NCBI GenBank assembly: GCA_004114245.1
Contig: QZWS01000125.1
Span: 1 to 23,759 of the forward strand
DNA from: Zoopage sp. CT-All
Lineage: Eukaryota > Zoopagomycota > Zoopagomycetes > Zoopagales > Zoopagaceae
Reading direction: 5' to 3'
DNA length: 23,759 nt
Shown in pieces: positions 8,226-18,321 of this stretch. A program made the position numbers and the translations under genes. Below the pieces are notes generated by a model. The model did no database searches and was not told where the DNA came from. It saw nothing but the letters and a program-made list of their open reading frames with translations. Numbering within the stretch: position 1 is the stretch's first letter; every line of letters begins with the position of its first letter.

Positions 8226-11099
8226 ATGCAGGCCATATACACGTCCGTTCGTCCTCGCGTCGCCAGCAATCCCCCCGTCTTTGCATCCCGAGCCTCATCG
8301 TCGCTTTCATGTCTTATTCCTTGTTTGTCCGTTCGCGCCGCTCTCCCGCAGCATCGCAGACAATTGTCCGGAGATGTTGACCTCCGCTTCCTGTCTCAGA
8401 CGCGAATTTTTCGATCGGCTTCGACATTGGTACACCCACTGTCCTGGAAAAATTCGTCGCCCCTTGCGCGGGCAGATGCCTCGAATGGTGCGTTGGAGAA
8501 ACTGGCTGCCTTGATCGGGTCCATCACCTCGGGCTTGGCTGAAGCATCTCATATCGACCACGCACGACTCGCCGCCAGGATTCACGACGCCCTATCCGAT
8601 ATGTCAAAAGATGTGAAGCTTTCTCAGATTTCGGCATTACTGCAGCAGCTATACGATGCAATCGACGACACTGAAATTCATCACGTATACACTAAAGCCA
8701 TCGCCTCTGCCATATACACCACGGCTAGCCCTGGCCTTGCCGAGCATTTCTTGAGCGTTCTGCAGTCGCGGCAACTCCAGGCGCCCATCGCCGTATACAA
8801 TTCGCTTCTTGAGGCCTTCGTAAAAGAGGACCGCTTCGGCGATGTTGTTGCTGTTGTTTCTATGCTCCAAAGCAATGGAATTTCTCCAAACGCCTGCACA
8901 CTGGAGCTTTTCTGGATGGCCACCTGCGAGCAACGTTACAGGTTCCGTGAAATTCTGAAGGCGTGTGTTGAATATAGTGCACTCGACCTCCTCGCCTTTG
9001 TTTTAAAGCAGGCCCAGAAGCACCACATGCCATTGACCGTCGGCGATTATCAAATCGTCATTGCCGCTTATATCAAATCGGGCGAGCTGCCCACTGCGGC
9101 GACCTATTTGGATGAAGCCATACTTATTGGCGAACCGGACCTGGACCAGGCGCGCACGATTCTGTCATATTATGCCGCTCATGGAAACGCGACGCGTTGC
9201 GAAAGCATCATCAGAGATATGAACAAAAATCATCCGCGTCTGCTCGACATTGGCGTCCTTGAAGTGTATTTGGAAGCGTGCTCTCGGTCAGGAGACGCGG
9301 AGCGCGTGAATGCCGTGCTGCGACAACTACGAAAGCTGGGCAGAAATACCAAGAAGATGATCGATTTGACCATTCGCACGTACGCTCGCTCCGGTCGATT
9401 GCGCGAGGCGGAGGCCATACTACGAGAAAATTTTACTGGCGGACTCCGGCCTGACTATTGGTCGTATCGAGAGCTTATTATCGGCTGGACCGCAGCCGGC
9501 TCCCAAGCCAACGTTCAACGGCTTCTCAACTACATGTCCAACTCGGGAATTCGGGTTGGTGACGCGATTGTCAGCGGCATATACAAGGCACTTCTTCAGC
9601 TGAAACAACCAAAGCAAGTGGAGGTGCTCAAGGCGGCTTTGCCAAGAATTCGACTCCATGTTCCAGGCCACAATTGGAGGCTGTTTGCTGTTGCACAGCG
9701 CGGGGATCTCGCAGGCGCTCGTGTTATTGTCAATGAGATGAATGAAAAGCAAATCGCGCCCGACACCGGAACGGAGAACGCGCTCATGATGCTCTTCGCT
9801 CAAAGAGCGGACCCTGATTCGGCAATGGCAATTGCGCATCAACTCGGCTTCAAGTCGCCATACGTACATGCGTCGCTGCTGATTGCCCTCATCAATTCGG
9901 ATGATCTGTCTTCGGCAGTTAGCCATTTGGACAAGCTGTGTCAGCAAGACATCGAAATCACCTCTTTGTGCTGGAATGTCATATTGGCCGAGCACATAAG
10001 GCGGAAGGACTACAAAGGCGGCATAAAAGCATTTCACCGCATGCAGCGATCGCAGCGTCGTGGATGGATAAACCTTGGCACAGGAGCGGTCGACCTTATC
10101 ACTTGTAGCCATTTATTCCGCCTGCTTGCCGCAAGCGGCCATTGGGACGAAGCCATGCAAATTTTTCAGACCGGACGATCCTTTATTCTTGCTGGCGGCG
10201 GAAGGCGTCGGATGACGGATCACAGAGTTCTTGGACACGCGGCATCGAGCCTTTTTAACGCCGTAATTCATGCATACATCGTGCGCAAGGATCCCGAAAA
10301 CGCGCGGCGTGTGTTCAACGACATGGGTCTATGTCGAGTCGAGCCGGACAGTGTATCGTACTCGCTCAGGATGGAGCTGCATGCTGAGCGCGGAGAGTAT
10401 ACAGAGATAGAGCGACTGAGAAAGCAAATGCTCGCCGAGGATATCGCCGAGGATATTCAGCATCACACTGCTCGCTTCAAGGCTGCAATTAAGCTGCGGG
10501 CCAAGGGCTCCTCGACGATATCGCCAAAAATATTCTACGATCTTGAGCGAGGATTCGAAAGGTATGGCGGCAAGGACGCACATATTTGGACCTTGCTCCT
10601 TTCGAGCAACAAGAATCAGGGATTCTGGGCAGTGTTGCGGACTTGGAACGCGTGTTTTGCCGCTGGACTGTCATCGCCCCAAGCGTGGTCAGTGGTTGTC
10701 AACTCTGCCAGTTTGCACAGCCAGCAAATCTTGGGAACGGACCAACCAAGGCGCACCCTGGATGATGAGCAGTTGATTCAGCATAATCGGATTGTGACCA
10801 TTCTGCTGGAGGAGTATCAAAAACTCTGCAATGCTGGTTTCAAATTTGACGAGCGCAACGACAATCAGCTGGCCTCGATCTTGGCGCGCTGGGATCGTGC
10901 TGCTGAGGCAGTGGATGTTCTAGTCAAGCTAGCCGATAGGAGTGCGTCGGCTTGGAGACAACGACGACGGATGACGAAGCAATTTTGGTCAGCTGACGAA
11001 GTCTGGTCAGCCATTCAGCGTATAAACGATGATGAGCAGCGGGAGATCGCGACGCAGAAATTCAAGAAAATACCGCATATAATGGATGCATTATCGTAA
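8226..11099 (+). CDS. Large mitochondrial pentatricopeptide-repeat (PPR) protein
   Basis: Uninterrupted 957-aa ORF. The frame is open 17 codons further upstream but without an ATG; the first ATG is at 8226. The N-terminus (MQAIYTSVRPRVAS..., rich in R/S/A and nearly free of acidic residues for about 55 residues) looks like a mitochondrial presequence. Repeated helix pairs of about 35 residues match PPR style: residues around 190-225 (VYNSLLEAFVKEDRFGDVVA), 280-310 (DYQIVIAAYIKSGELPTAA), 408-443 (WSYRELIIGWTAAGSQANV) and 675-735 (FNAVIHAYIVRKDPENARRV, then VSYSLRMELHAERGEYTEIE). PPR proteins bind organellar RNA and control its stability or translation; the RNA target cannot be read from the sequence. 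It is intronless, unlike most of its neighbours. Confidence 0.85.
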   Translation: MQAIYTSVRPRVASNPPVFASRASSSLSCLIPCLSVRAALPQHRRQLSGDVDLRFLSQTRIFRSASTLVHPLSWKNSSPLARADASNGALEKLAALIGSITSGLAEASHIDHARLAARIHDALSDMSKDVKLSQISALLQQLYDAIDDTEIHHVYTKAIASAIYTTASPGLAEHFLSVLQSRQLQAPIAVYNSLLEAFVKEDRFGDVVAVVSMLQSNGISPNACTLELFWMATCEQRYRFREILKACVEYSALDLLAFVLKQAQKHHMPLTVGDYQIVIAAYIKSGELPTAATYLDEAILIGEPDLDQARTILSYYAAHGNATRCESIIRDMNKNHPRLLDIGVLEVYLEACSRSGDAERVNAVLRQLRKLGRNTKKMIDLTIRTYARSGRLREAEAILRENFTGGLRPDYWSYRELIIGWTAAGSQANVQRLLNYMSNSGIRVGDAIVSGIYKALLQLKQPKQVEVLKAALPRIRLHVPGHNWRLFAVAQRGDLAGARVIVNEMNEKQIAPDTGTENALMMLFAQRADPDSAMAIAHQLGFKSPYVHASLLIALINSDDLSSAVSHLDKLCQQDIEITSLCWNVILAEHIRRKDYKGGIKAFHRMQRSQRRGWINLGTGAVDLITCSHLFRLLAASGHWDEAMQIFQTGRSFILAGGGRRRMTDHRVLGHAASSLFNAVIHAYIVRKDPENARRVFNDMGLCRVEPDSVSYSLRMELHAERGEYTEIERLRKQMLAEDIAEDIQHHTARFKAAIKLRAKGSSTISPKIFYDLERGFERYGGKDAHIWTLLLSSNKNQGFWAVLRTWNACFAAGLSSPQAWSVVVNSASLHSQQILGTDQPRRTLDDEQLIQHNRIVTILLEEYQKLCNAGFKFDERNDNQLASILARWDRAAEAVDVLVKLADRSASAWRQRRRMTKQFWSADEVWSAIQRINDDEQREIATQKFKKIPHIMDALS

Positions 11100-11180
11100 A
11101 TGCACCTTGAGTTGTGAGCACCTTACTGTGCAAATGACGGCAAACGACAATGCTAGACCAAAGCCTACCTTTCATTACCT
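11100..11180. other. 81-bp convergent intergenic gap
   Basis: It lies between the stop codons of the PPR gene and U1-70K. No element was recognised. Confidence 0.4.
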
Positions 11181-12435
11181 TTAATATCTGCGCACATCCC
11201 CGTAGCCAAGCTGCTGCGGAGGACTGCGCTCACGCTTACGATACAACTCAGGCCCTGGTACAGCAGGCGGACCCCCGCCAAAGCCTACTCCTTTGTAGCT
11301 AACTGTCGGTCCTCCTCGAGCCCCGAATTCACCGTAATCCGGACCAGGAGGAGACATGGGCGGCCCTGTATGATACGCATGCATTGGAGGCGGTGGTGGA
11401 GGCGGCGGGGGCGGTGGATGCTGTCCGCTTTCGCGATGGAAGCGCGAGCCGTTACTATAGCTCGAACGTTCGCGATCACCTCCATGGCCTCGATCTTCGT
11501 GTGGGCCACGGTGATACCCACCCCCACCTCCGCCTCCACCGTGTCTTTCGTACCTTGAGCCGCCGCGATCATCGCCGCGACTTGTCCGAGCATCCCGATA
11601 TCGTGGCTCAGAAGCCTTGTACCGACTCGACCGGTCGTCATCGCGACTATCGCGTGACCTGTACGATTGCTGCTCCGAAGTGGAAACCGTTTGCAGTGAC
11701 GGATCGCGGCCGGAGGTGCGCTGATTCTGCCATGGGTAGCCAACACGTGTCTTGCCAAGGCCGCCGCCAAGGCGCGTTGGCTTCCAATCTTTGACAGTAC
11801 GGCCGCGTTCTACGTCAACCACAATACGGCGCTCGCAAATCCTCATTCCATCTGCTTCGTTGTATGCACCTAGACGGGCGTAAGTGATGCACAAGGCGGA
11901 GATTGGGAGAGGTACATTTGGCATCCTTCTCGCGGTCAAACTCGACAAAGGCGTATCCCCGCGGCTTGTTCGACTTCTTGTCCATTACAATCTTCACCTT
12001 TTTGACCTCACCATAGCGGTCAAATGCACGCATCAGGTCCCGCTCGCCAGCATCGTACGAAAGCCGCCCGACAAAGATCGTCCGAAACGGATCAAAGTCG
12101 GGAATTTCTGCATTGTCCTTTGGACAATCTACGCACGCAACGTCAAACCATATGCACATGCGCCCATATAATAGCGCACAGTTTTCAAGTTCAGCTGCGA
12201 TTCTGTGCTCGTTTGCTTCGCGCCGCTCATCAACACGACGGGCCTTGGCCTCCTGTGCTGTCTCAAGGCGAACATGCCCCGGATCGTACTCCTTCAGCAA
12301 TGGCAAGTACGCCGCGATGCCGGATAACTCAGGGCCGCGGCGCTGCAGTGGGTCGCGGTCCAGCTGCGGCGCCGGAGGAAGCGGTGGGCGCGCGGTGAAC
12401 AGCCGCAGCAACGCGGGCGGCAGCTTGTCTGTCAT
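11181..12435 (-). CDS. SNRNP70: U1 snRNP 70-kDa protein (3 exons)
   Basis: U1-70K binds stem-loop I of U1 snRNA and helps define 5' splice sites. Model: complement(join(11181..11869, 11916..12128, 12180..12435)), 385 aa. The start [20 protein letters not shown] and following region match the U1-70K N-terminal helix. A single RRM has RNP2 [12 protein letters not shown] and RNP1 [10 protein letters not shown], then [40 protein letters not shown], and a C-terminal tail rich in RS/RD/RG, glycine and a run of prolines. Introns are 51 nt (12129-12179, GTGCGC...GTAG) and 46 nt (11870-11915). The first intron is stop-free and 17 codons long; its retention would insert residues just before the RRM. 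The 3' part is arginine-rich and probably disordered. Confidence 0.96.
11385..11417 (-). repeat. Proline-coding CCN tract in U1-70K tail
   Basis: A purine-biased GGN tract on the plus strand encodes about 11-12 consecutive prolines (QHPPP...MHAY). Codons are mixed CCA/CCC/CCG/CCT, so selection may act on the protein rather than slippage alone. Confidence 0.85.
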
Positions 12436-12483
12436 GTGTTGGGCTGAAAATTGAGCAGTCCGCGTTCGACTCCCACGACCAGG
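12436..12483. promoter_or_regulatory. 48-bp shared upstream region of U1-70K and HMCES
   Basis: Divergent start codons at 12435 (minus) and 12484 (plus). No TATA box seen. The function is inferred from arrangement. Confidence 0.45.
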
Positions 12484-13864
12484 ATGTGCGGCCGAACGGT
12501 TCTTGCACTGGCATCATTCGTGCTTACTAGTCAGCGGACTCTGAGTGCTTGAATAGGATGAAGACGACATTATGCGGGTGCTGGGAGTGCGGCACTGGGA
12601 CAACCGCGAGCGATATAGGCCTTCGTGGAACGTCGCGCCAACGCGCATCCAGCCCATCCTCGTGCCTCGAGAGCGCCAAGGCGGAGACGCTGCCGAAGAG
12701 CCGACTTACGAGATTCGAATGATGGTCGATCTGCTATGACTATAGGATCTGGCTTATTGTTGCTTAGCGTTGGGGACTGATCCCGCCGTGGAAGACGCAT
12801 ACATCATCCAAGCAGAAGGAGAAGACTCCCAAGCTTCCCGACCTCGTCATCAACGTACGGGATGATTCGCTGATCGATGGGAAGCCCATGTTTAAGCGGA
12901 TGCGGGAGTCGTGTCGGTGTGTTATCCCAGTTCAAGGGTATGCCGGTCATTACGGCTCCGAGCAGACGCTGATATTTCGCAGGTTTTACGAGTGGAAGAA
13001 GATTTCCAACGAGCGTATTCCCTACTATATTCATCCTGGAACATCGGTGAAGAAGGAGCATCAATGCTTGGCTGGGACTGGAAAGGAGAGCCCGGCTCTC
13101 TGGCTATTTGCTGGCCTGTACGACAAGGCCAGAATCAACGGTATGCCAAAGGTGTATGCTAAAGGTGATAATGACGCACATTTAGGCCAAGATATCGAAA
13201 CATATGCAATCGTTACAACTCAAGCTTCCAAGGCAGTCGCTGGACTCCATCACCGCATGCCTGTTATATTCGAGCCCAATTCGCCTGAGCTGCATGCCTG
13301 GCTCCACGGCAATTCGCCAGCTAGCGTTTCCACTGCGAATGTTGCCAAATACGATAGCCCTGGACCATGGTCGTCCACGATGGTCTCCCTTCTTCGTCCG
13401 TACGAAGGCCTGCTTGATATGTATCTATGGGTCATCACTTGCTACTGTTTTTACATGCTGCATCTAGGCATCAGGTTTCAACTGTAGTTAATCGCACTGG
13501 AAGCATTGATTCGGACACGGCACTACTTGTCCAGCCTATAGGGAATGCACTAGGCTCGACCCCAAGCACACCAAAAAAGCTCAAAGCTGATTTTTTCAAG
13601 CGTAAACGCGTCAAGAGCGAAGACGAAGCTGAAGCGGTGCAACCCACAAGTCCATGTGAGTCATTCAAGATCGCACCACATATCGACATCGAATCAGCAT
13701 CCGAAGGGCTAGTCAAGGAATCTTTGCCGGACAGCCACAGCCACTCAACTCCGTCCAAGCGTGTGCGCGCGGAAAAGTCGCCGAGGAAGGTCGGGAAATT
13801 GGTTGCGAAGTCTCCGTTAAAGCAGCAAACCCTAGTTGGGTTTTTGAAACGCGATCATCACTGA
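12484..13864 (+). CDS. HMCES: SRAP-domain abasic-site DNA crosslinking protein HMCES (6 exons)
   Basis: HMCES-type SRAP proteins trap abasic sites in single-stranded DNA through a thiazolidine bond with Cys2 and so protect replication forks. Model: join(12484..12519, 12557..12724, 12768..12937, 12983..13140, 13186..13420, 13468..13864), 387 aa. It starts MCGRTVLALASF, so Cys2 is free after Met removal. Other active-site residues are in place: SWNVAP (residues 35-40), RWGLIPPW, NVRDDS (Asn97, Arg99), FYEWKK (Glu128) and HHRMPV (His199). A lysine/arginine-rich tail with SP sites (SPRK, KSPLK) ends in QQTLVGFLKRDHH, a PIP-box-like motif. Introns are 37-47 nt; 13141-13185 is 45 nt and stop-free. 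The last intron is taken as 13421-13467 (GTATCT...CTAG); a donor at 13431 with acceptor at 13474 would also keep the frame. Confidence 0.95.
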
Positions 13865-14373
13865 CGTAGTTTGCGGGTAATCGATTGCAAGGAATGATTG
13901 TACAACTGTAGCAGTATTATATATGTGTCGCAGGAACAGAATAGGGTCCTTAGCCTGTTGTAAAGGCACCACGATTGGCCTTCACAATGCAAGTAGTTAT
14001 CACAGTGAGAATTCAATCTGTATTTCCTAGAGGCTGGGGGCGGCGGGGCTCTTTCTTAAACCTTGAGTCCGGCAGGCACGGTTTGGCTATGTGTCATAGC
14101 GCGCCACACAAACAGTTAATATAAACACTCGTTTGGATCATGGTTGCTCGATTTGGGGAAGCGCGGCAGTAGCACGATTCACTTTGAAGATCGGTCCGTC
14201 CCAGGGGTGCTTATTTTAGGCGCTTTTGAATAATTGAAGCAGGCGCCTAAAATAAGCACCCCTGGTCCGTCCACATATGCATCAGAATCTCAACCAATAA
14301 GCTATTTGGCATGCTAAAATATCGGATTCACGAGCAACAGAAAGCTTGCGCGATCACCAAGGGCACCACCACC
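13865..14373. other. 509-bp convergent intergenic region
   Basis: The longest gene-free stretch outside the retroelement area. It separates the 3' ends of HMCES and the lipid kinase gene. Besides the MITE at 14202-14264 I see no ORF of interest, no tRNA-like B box, and no repeat. Confidence 0.6.
14202..14264. mobile_element. 63-bp hAT-type MITE with perfect 22-bp terminal inverted repeats
   Basis: The left arm (14202-14223) starts CAGGGG and ends AGGCGC. The right arm (14243-14264) is its exact reverse complement over all 22 bases. The 19-bp spacer is AT-rich. The unit is bordered on both sides by the identical 8-mer GTCCGTCC (14194-14201 and 14265-14272), a target-site duplication. An 8-bp duplication with CAGGG-type ends is the signature of the hAT superfamily. 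The element has no coding capacity and would have to be moved by a transposase elsewhere. The transcript can fold into a 22-bp hairpin. Confidence 0.9.
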
Positions 14374-15800
14374 TCAAGGCTGCCAAGCAACCGGTAGCAG
14401 CAGCTTTAGCGAAGCAGGCACCACATCAAACTCCACGGGACCAACGCCGGCATACTCACCGTCCAAATCAACATACATGACTCTGCCTGCTTGTGTATGT
14501 TCCAGAGACAACTCTGCTTTTACGGTGGTACAGGCATATGCTTGGGCGAAATCGGCACCGAGTCGTGTGGTCAAGGTACCATCCTTCATGCCAGGCATGA
14601 CACATCGCATCGCTTTGGGGATACCGACATGATGTGTAACGACGACATGCAGCTAATTCGAAAATGGGTCAGATATGTACCAGCTTTGCTGATGTCAGCA
14701 TGCCTTTCCGTCGGTGGGGCTTGCTTGAGGACACATGAGCATGCCGCCACCGGCGTACTTTGCATTGCAAACGAGGCCCATATCGACCCTGTCAATGTCA
14801 AACACATCGATATTACTATCTTTCACGCCCTCGTATGCTTCTTCGAGACTTTTAGGACAGAAATCGGGCGTTGAGGATAGGGCGATTTCTCGCACGGTTA
14901 GACGCATCTGAAGTGGAGAGTATAGGAAGAATTTGGTCAGGATGCCGTAGAGCCAGTAGACGAAGCCGCCCGCAAGTATTTTTGCCGCAAATGAATTGGC
15001 GACGGCATAGACGGTATGCGCACTATTCGCTGCGGTCAGCAATGGCATATGCATGTTCAGTCGTGCTCACGTAAATCCGAATCCCGCAACATTAACAAAG
15101 TGGGACTCAATCTGCTCCAAATCTGTGCCTTCAGGAGTCGTCTTTCGATAGTATGTTGCCTTTCCGACGTCGATTACCTGTGGCTGTCCTTGTATAATGA
15201 CATTCTACAAATCATTGGCCGGGGGACTTGCAAGGCCTTGAGCTACCCAAGCATCGGAAATTGAGAGTCCTGACAGCCCAACCGTTCGAGCAAAATCGCC
15301 GCCAGTTCCTACACCATTGACCACTATAAATTAAGATGCAAGTCGGAGGCTCACCCGCAGGAATAAGGCCAAGACGAACGCCAGCTGTGAGCCCATCGGC
15401 CTTGACGTATCCGTCGACGACCTGGCTAATCGTCCCGTCACCACCAACCACCACAATCAGCTTGAATCCTGCGAATTATTGCATCAAAAAATCGACAGCT
15501 TGGGCGGAAGTAGCTACAAACCTTGGGCGACGAGCTCCTGCGTCAGGCCAACGGCATGCCGATGATACTGCGTCTCGGCAAGCTGCCACCTTTCCGGGTA
15601 ATCTTTTTCAGCCAACTCCTTCACCTAACATGCCCCATCAGCATTAAGAGGAGAGGAAAACAAGAAGCGGGAACCTCGTTCCAAATACGGCGCGCACGAC
15701 CGCCACGGGCCTTGAGATTGAGCACAATCGCGACGCGATCCGCAGCTCCTGCTGGCTCGGCGTCCGGGACAATTTCCATATCTGATTCGTTGCGCGACAT
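14374..15800 (-). CDS. DAGK-domain lipid kinase (sphingosine/diacylglycerol kinase family, 7 exons)
   Basis: Model: complement(join(14374..14652, 14704..15022, 15071..15204, 15247..15308, 15355..15468, 15522..15624, 15675..15800)), 378 aa. The catalytic-domain motifs are VAIVLNLKARGGRARR at the N-terminus, the nucleotide-binding VVVGGDGTISQVVDGY, LIPAGTGGDFART, HFVNVAGFGFT, KYAGGGMLMCPQASPTDGK and a C-terminal VDLDGE. The enzyme would phosphorylate a lipid such as a sphingoid base or diacylglycerol; GTGGDFART is closer to YegS/plant-type DAGK members than to the usual fungal Lcb4, so the substrate is open. No transmembrane helix is evident. The start at 15800 (MSRNESDMEIV) is preferred, but the frame has an earlier ATG at 15980. 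Introns are 42-53 nt; the last (14653-14703) has a GC donor. Confidence 0.88.
14653..14703 (-). other. GC-AG intron in the lipid kinase gene
   Basis: The conserved DGK-LHVVV junction is recovered only with a donor GCATGC directly after the AAG codon and a TTAG acceptor (51 nt, phase 0). A TCTGAC branch-like site lies near the acceptor. No GT donor is available without losing ASPTDGK. Confidence 0.75.
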
Positions 15801-16011
15801 GAGGCTGAATTCGTGACAGGCCTTGGTTTGGGCAGAGTGCCACGTGGTGATGTGCAGATCTGTGCACGTGGGAATTGACTCAGGCGGAAGCTCAGGCTTT
15901 ATTGCCGATAGTGTACAGTAGGATGCCGCCGTATTGGCCGCGGATATATGCAACGGCTCTGATCGACATGCCCACAACATATACGTTGATACATCCACTA
16001 TATTATCATGC
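15801..16011 (-). promoter_or_regulatory. Upstream region of the lipid kinase gene
   Basis: A 211-bp gap between the stop of the adaptin gene and the preferred kinase start. The kinase frame is open through most of it (an ATG at 15980 would add 60 residues), so it may be 5' coding sequence instead of promoter. No motif was recognised. Confidence 0.3.
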
Positions 16012-18321
16012 TCAAATCAAGTCCCCGAGAAGATCGTTCATCGGAGGTGCTGCCTGGGTGCTGCGCGACGAAGGTGCATTCGGCGGCGAGGGCTCAAACA
16101 TGCCAAGCAAATCGTCCATCCCACCACTGACCTTGGGTTGTGTTGCCCCGGACAAAGGTGCGGGTGCAGCAGCCAGAGGAACGTCTCCGCCCATGAGGTC
16201 CATCAGAGACGAAGCGCCAACGTTAATCGAGGACGGCATAGTTGCAGGGGCTGCAAAGTCCAGGTCAAGCAGGTCAGCGACCTGATTTCGCACCACATGC
16301 GCCTCAGCTGCTCGGACAATTTCCTCGTCTGTTTGCGGAATGCTAGCAGGTGCGTCGTCATCCCATCCACTTTCAAACACAAAGGCTTACACAACATTGG
16401 CGCTGGCACGCCGAGCGGGAAGTGCTTCGACTTGATCCAGCCCTACTCGCCCCGAGCCCACGAATGCCTCGGGAAGCTTGTGATGTACACTCGCTACTGA
16501 GCCCAGCTCGGCTATTAGCTTTTCCAGTACTGCGTGCGGAACCGCCTCTCCGACCTCCTTGATGTTTGGTCGCTGGGCAAGCACGACACGGTTGGCGGTC
16601 TGCGGGTCAGAAGAAAGGAGGCGCCAATACACATAAGCGCGATCGCGAAGGTCTGGATGGTCGCAATTCTGGACAGCCGTCTGCAGCACCCGGACTAGCA
16701 AGTCCTGGCCAGCCGTCGGCCGACGAAGGAACAGCTTGACGACGGCAGAAACAAGCTGTAGTTGCACTTGCACGGGCTCCTCCGACAGGTTGTCGGCATA
16801 CGACTCGAGCAAGGAGGCAGCATTTTCCACTCTTTCGGCATGCTCACCAATAATCCACAACAGCGCCGACTTGGATTCGGCCATCTCGGCGATATGATCG
16901 ATGACACTGGGAAGCGTGAGGGCTGCGGGGATGACAGCGTCAAACCGATTGGAGTACCGCCGAAGGATATCGCGAAGAACAATGATGCACTCCTGTACGA
17001 CATGATCGGCTGCGTTGTCAGTGCGTATGAGCTCGAGCAGCGTGTCGACGCATCGATCCGCAGCCTCCTCGACCTTGACGGCACAACGACCAATCGTCCG
17101 GACCGCCCGCCGGACAAAATCCACATCCACCTCATTCGCATAGTCCCGAAGTTCGTCAAGGAGCTGCTCAAAGTTGGATGCCGCCACGAGGCGGGTCAGA
17201 CACTCGAGCTTTTCCAGCTTGACATACAGCGGGTCGTTGTATCGGCAGAAAAACACTCGCATCTCTGACGCCAGAACTGAGGGCTGATGCTGCAGCACGA
17301 GCCGGATGTTCCGCAGCGCAACGTACTGGATCTCGGGCGGAGAGGCTAGAAGCGTGACCAGCGGCGGCGTCATCTTGCGCAGAATGGTGGCGACATATTC
17401 CTCGTTGGGAGGGAAAAAGTGAATGTGGGTGAGGAGAACGCGGATTGCGCCAACGACCACCGATCCGTTGGCGTGCTGGAGTCTCGGCGTGACTCGGTCA
17501 CAAATATTCGTCGCGTCGCGAATATCCACCGGGTTGTACTCGGCGAGCGCTGAGAGAATCGCCACTTGGCCCCATTCAGTGCACTCGTTCAATGCCACCA
17601 ACAGCTTGTTCACGGTCACCGGAGTCACCTCGAAAACTTGGGCTGCGTTGGCTGCGGCCGCGGTGTCGTTGATATCCAGCAGCGAAGTTATCGCGTTTGC
17701 GACCACCATGGGATTGGAATCCGAGACCAGATCCATCAGCGTCGCCACAAACCCGTTGCTCTTCGCCAGCTCCGGGCTCAAGTCGTACAGCTTGGCAACA
17801 GCAATCGCCGCGGTCTTGCGCACATACGGGCTGTCGTCCCGAAGGCACTTGCTCAGCGGATCCGAAATAAAATCCAGCATCTTCTCCACCCGAATGCAGC
17901 CCATTGTCCGTATCGCCAGCGCGCGGATCAGCGCATTCGGGTGATCGGTGTCCTTGATAAACGTATTCACGGCGAGAATCACCAGCTCGGGCTGGGTCTT
18001 GGCATAGTTCACTAAATACAGGTATACGAGCTTCTTCAGCTCCAGATCGTCCGTCTGCATGTTCTTCAGCACGTCGGGAAACAGCGACGACACGTCCTTG
18101 CCAATGGTCATCTGCGCAATGACGCGCTTGACGGTTTCCTTGCGGGTGTCGCGGTCATCGCTGTTGAGGTCGGTGCGCAGCTCGTGGGTCTCACCGCGGC
18201 GAGATGTCGACGCGAAGTAGTTGGGCTGCGCAATGGCCTTGTAGATGTCTTGCACGGCACGCTCGACGTCGGAGAATTGGAGGTTCGCGAGCCGGTCGAT
18301 GAATTCCGAGGCGGAGGCCAT
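16012..18321 (-). CDS. Clathrin-adaptor AP-1/AP-2 complex beta subunit (2 exons)
   Basis: Large beta-adaptin of the AP-1 or AP-2 clathrin adaptor. Model: complement(join(16012..16342, 16391..18321)), 753 aa. The ATG at 18321 is the first in frame. The trunk carries invariant family segments: RRGETHELRTDLNSDDRDTR, MTIGKDVSSLFPDVLKNMQT, DDLELKKLVYLYLVNYAKTQ, IRALAIRTMGCIRVEKMLDF, SPYVRKTAAIAVAKLYDLSP, SDSNPMVVANAITSLLDIND, CTEWGQVAILSALAEYNP and YDPLYVK-like NDPLYVKLEKLECLTRLVAA. The 48-nt intron (16343-16390) removes an in-frame TAA. The C-terminal hinge has a clathrin box LLDLD (window 16258-16272, about residues 668-672) and ends in DLLGDLI, with no appendage (ear) domain. About 35 residues precede the usual N-terminus. 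AP-1 versus AP-2 is not decided. Confidence 0.95.

Noticed and set aside
9420-10112. 230-aa minus-strand ORF inside the PPR gene
   Set aside because: Antisense shadow of the 957-aa PPR frame with no recognisable motif.
14202-14264. Rho-independent-type terminator hairpin
   Set aside because: The genome is eukaryotic, and the identical 8-mers at both ends plus CAGGG termini mark a transposable element.
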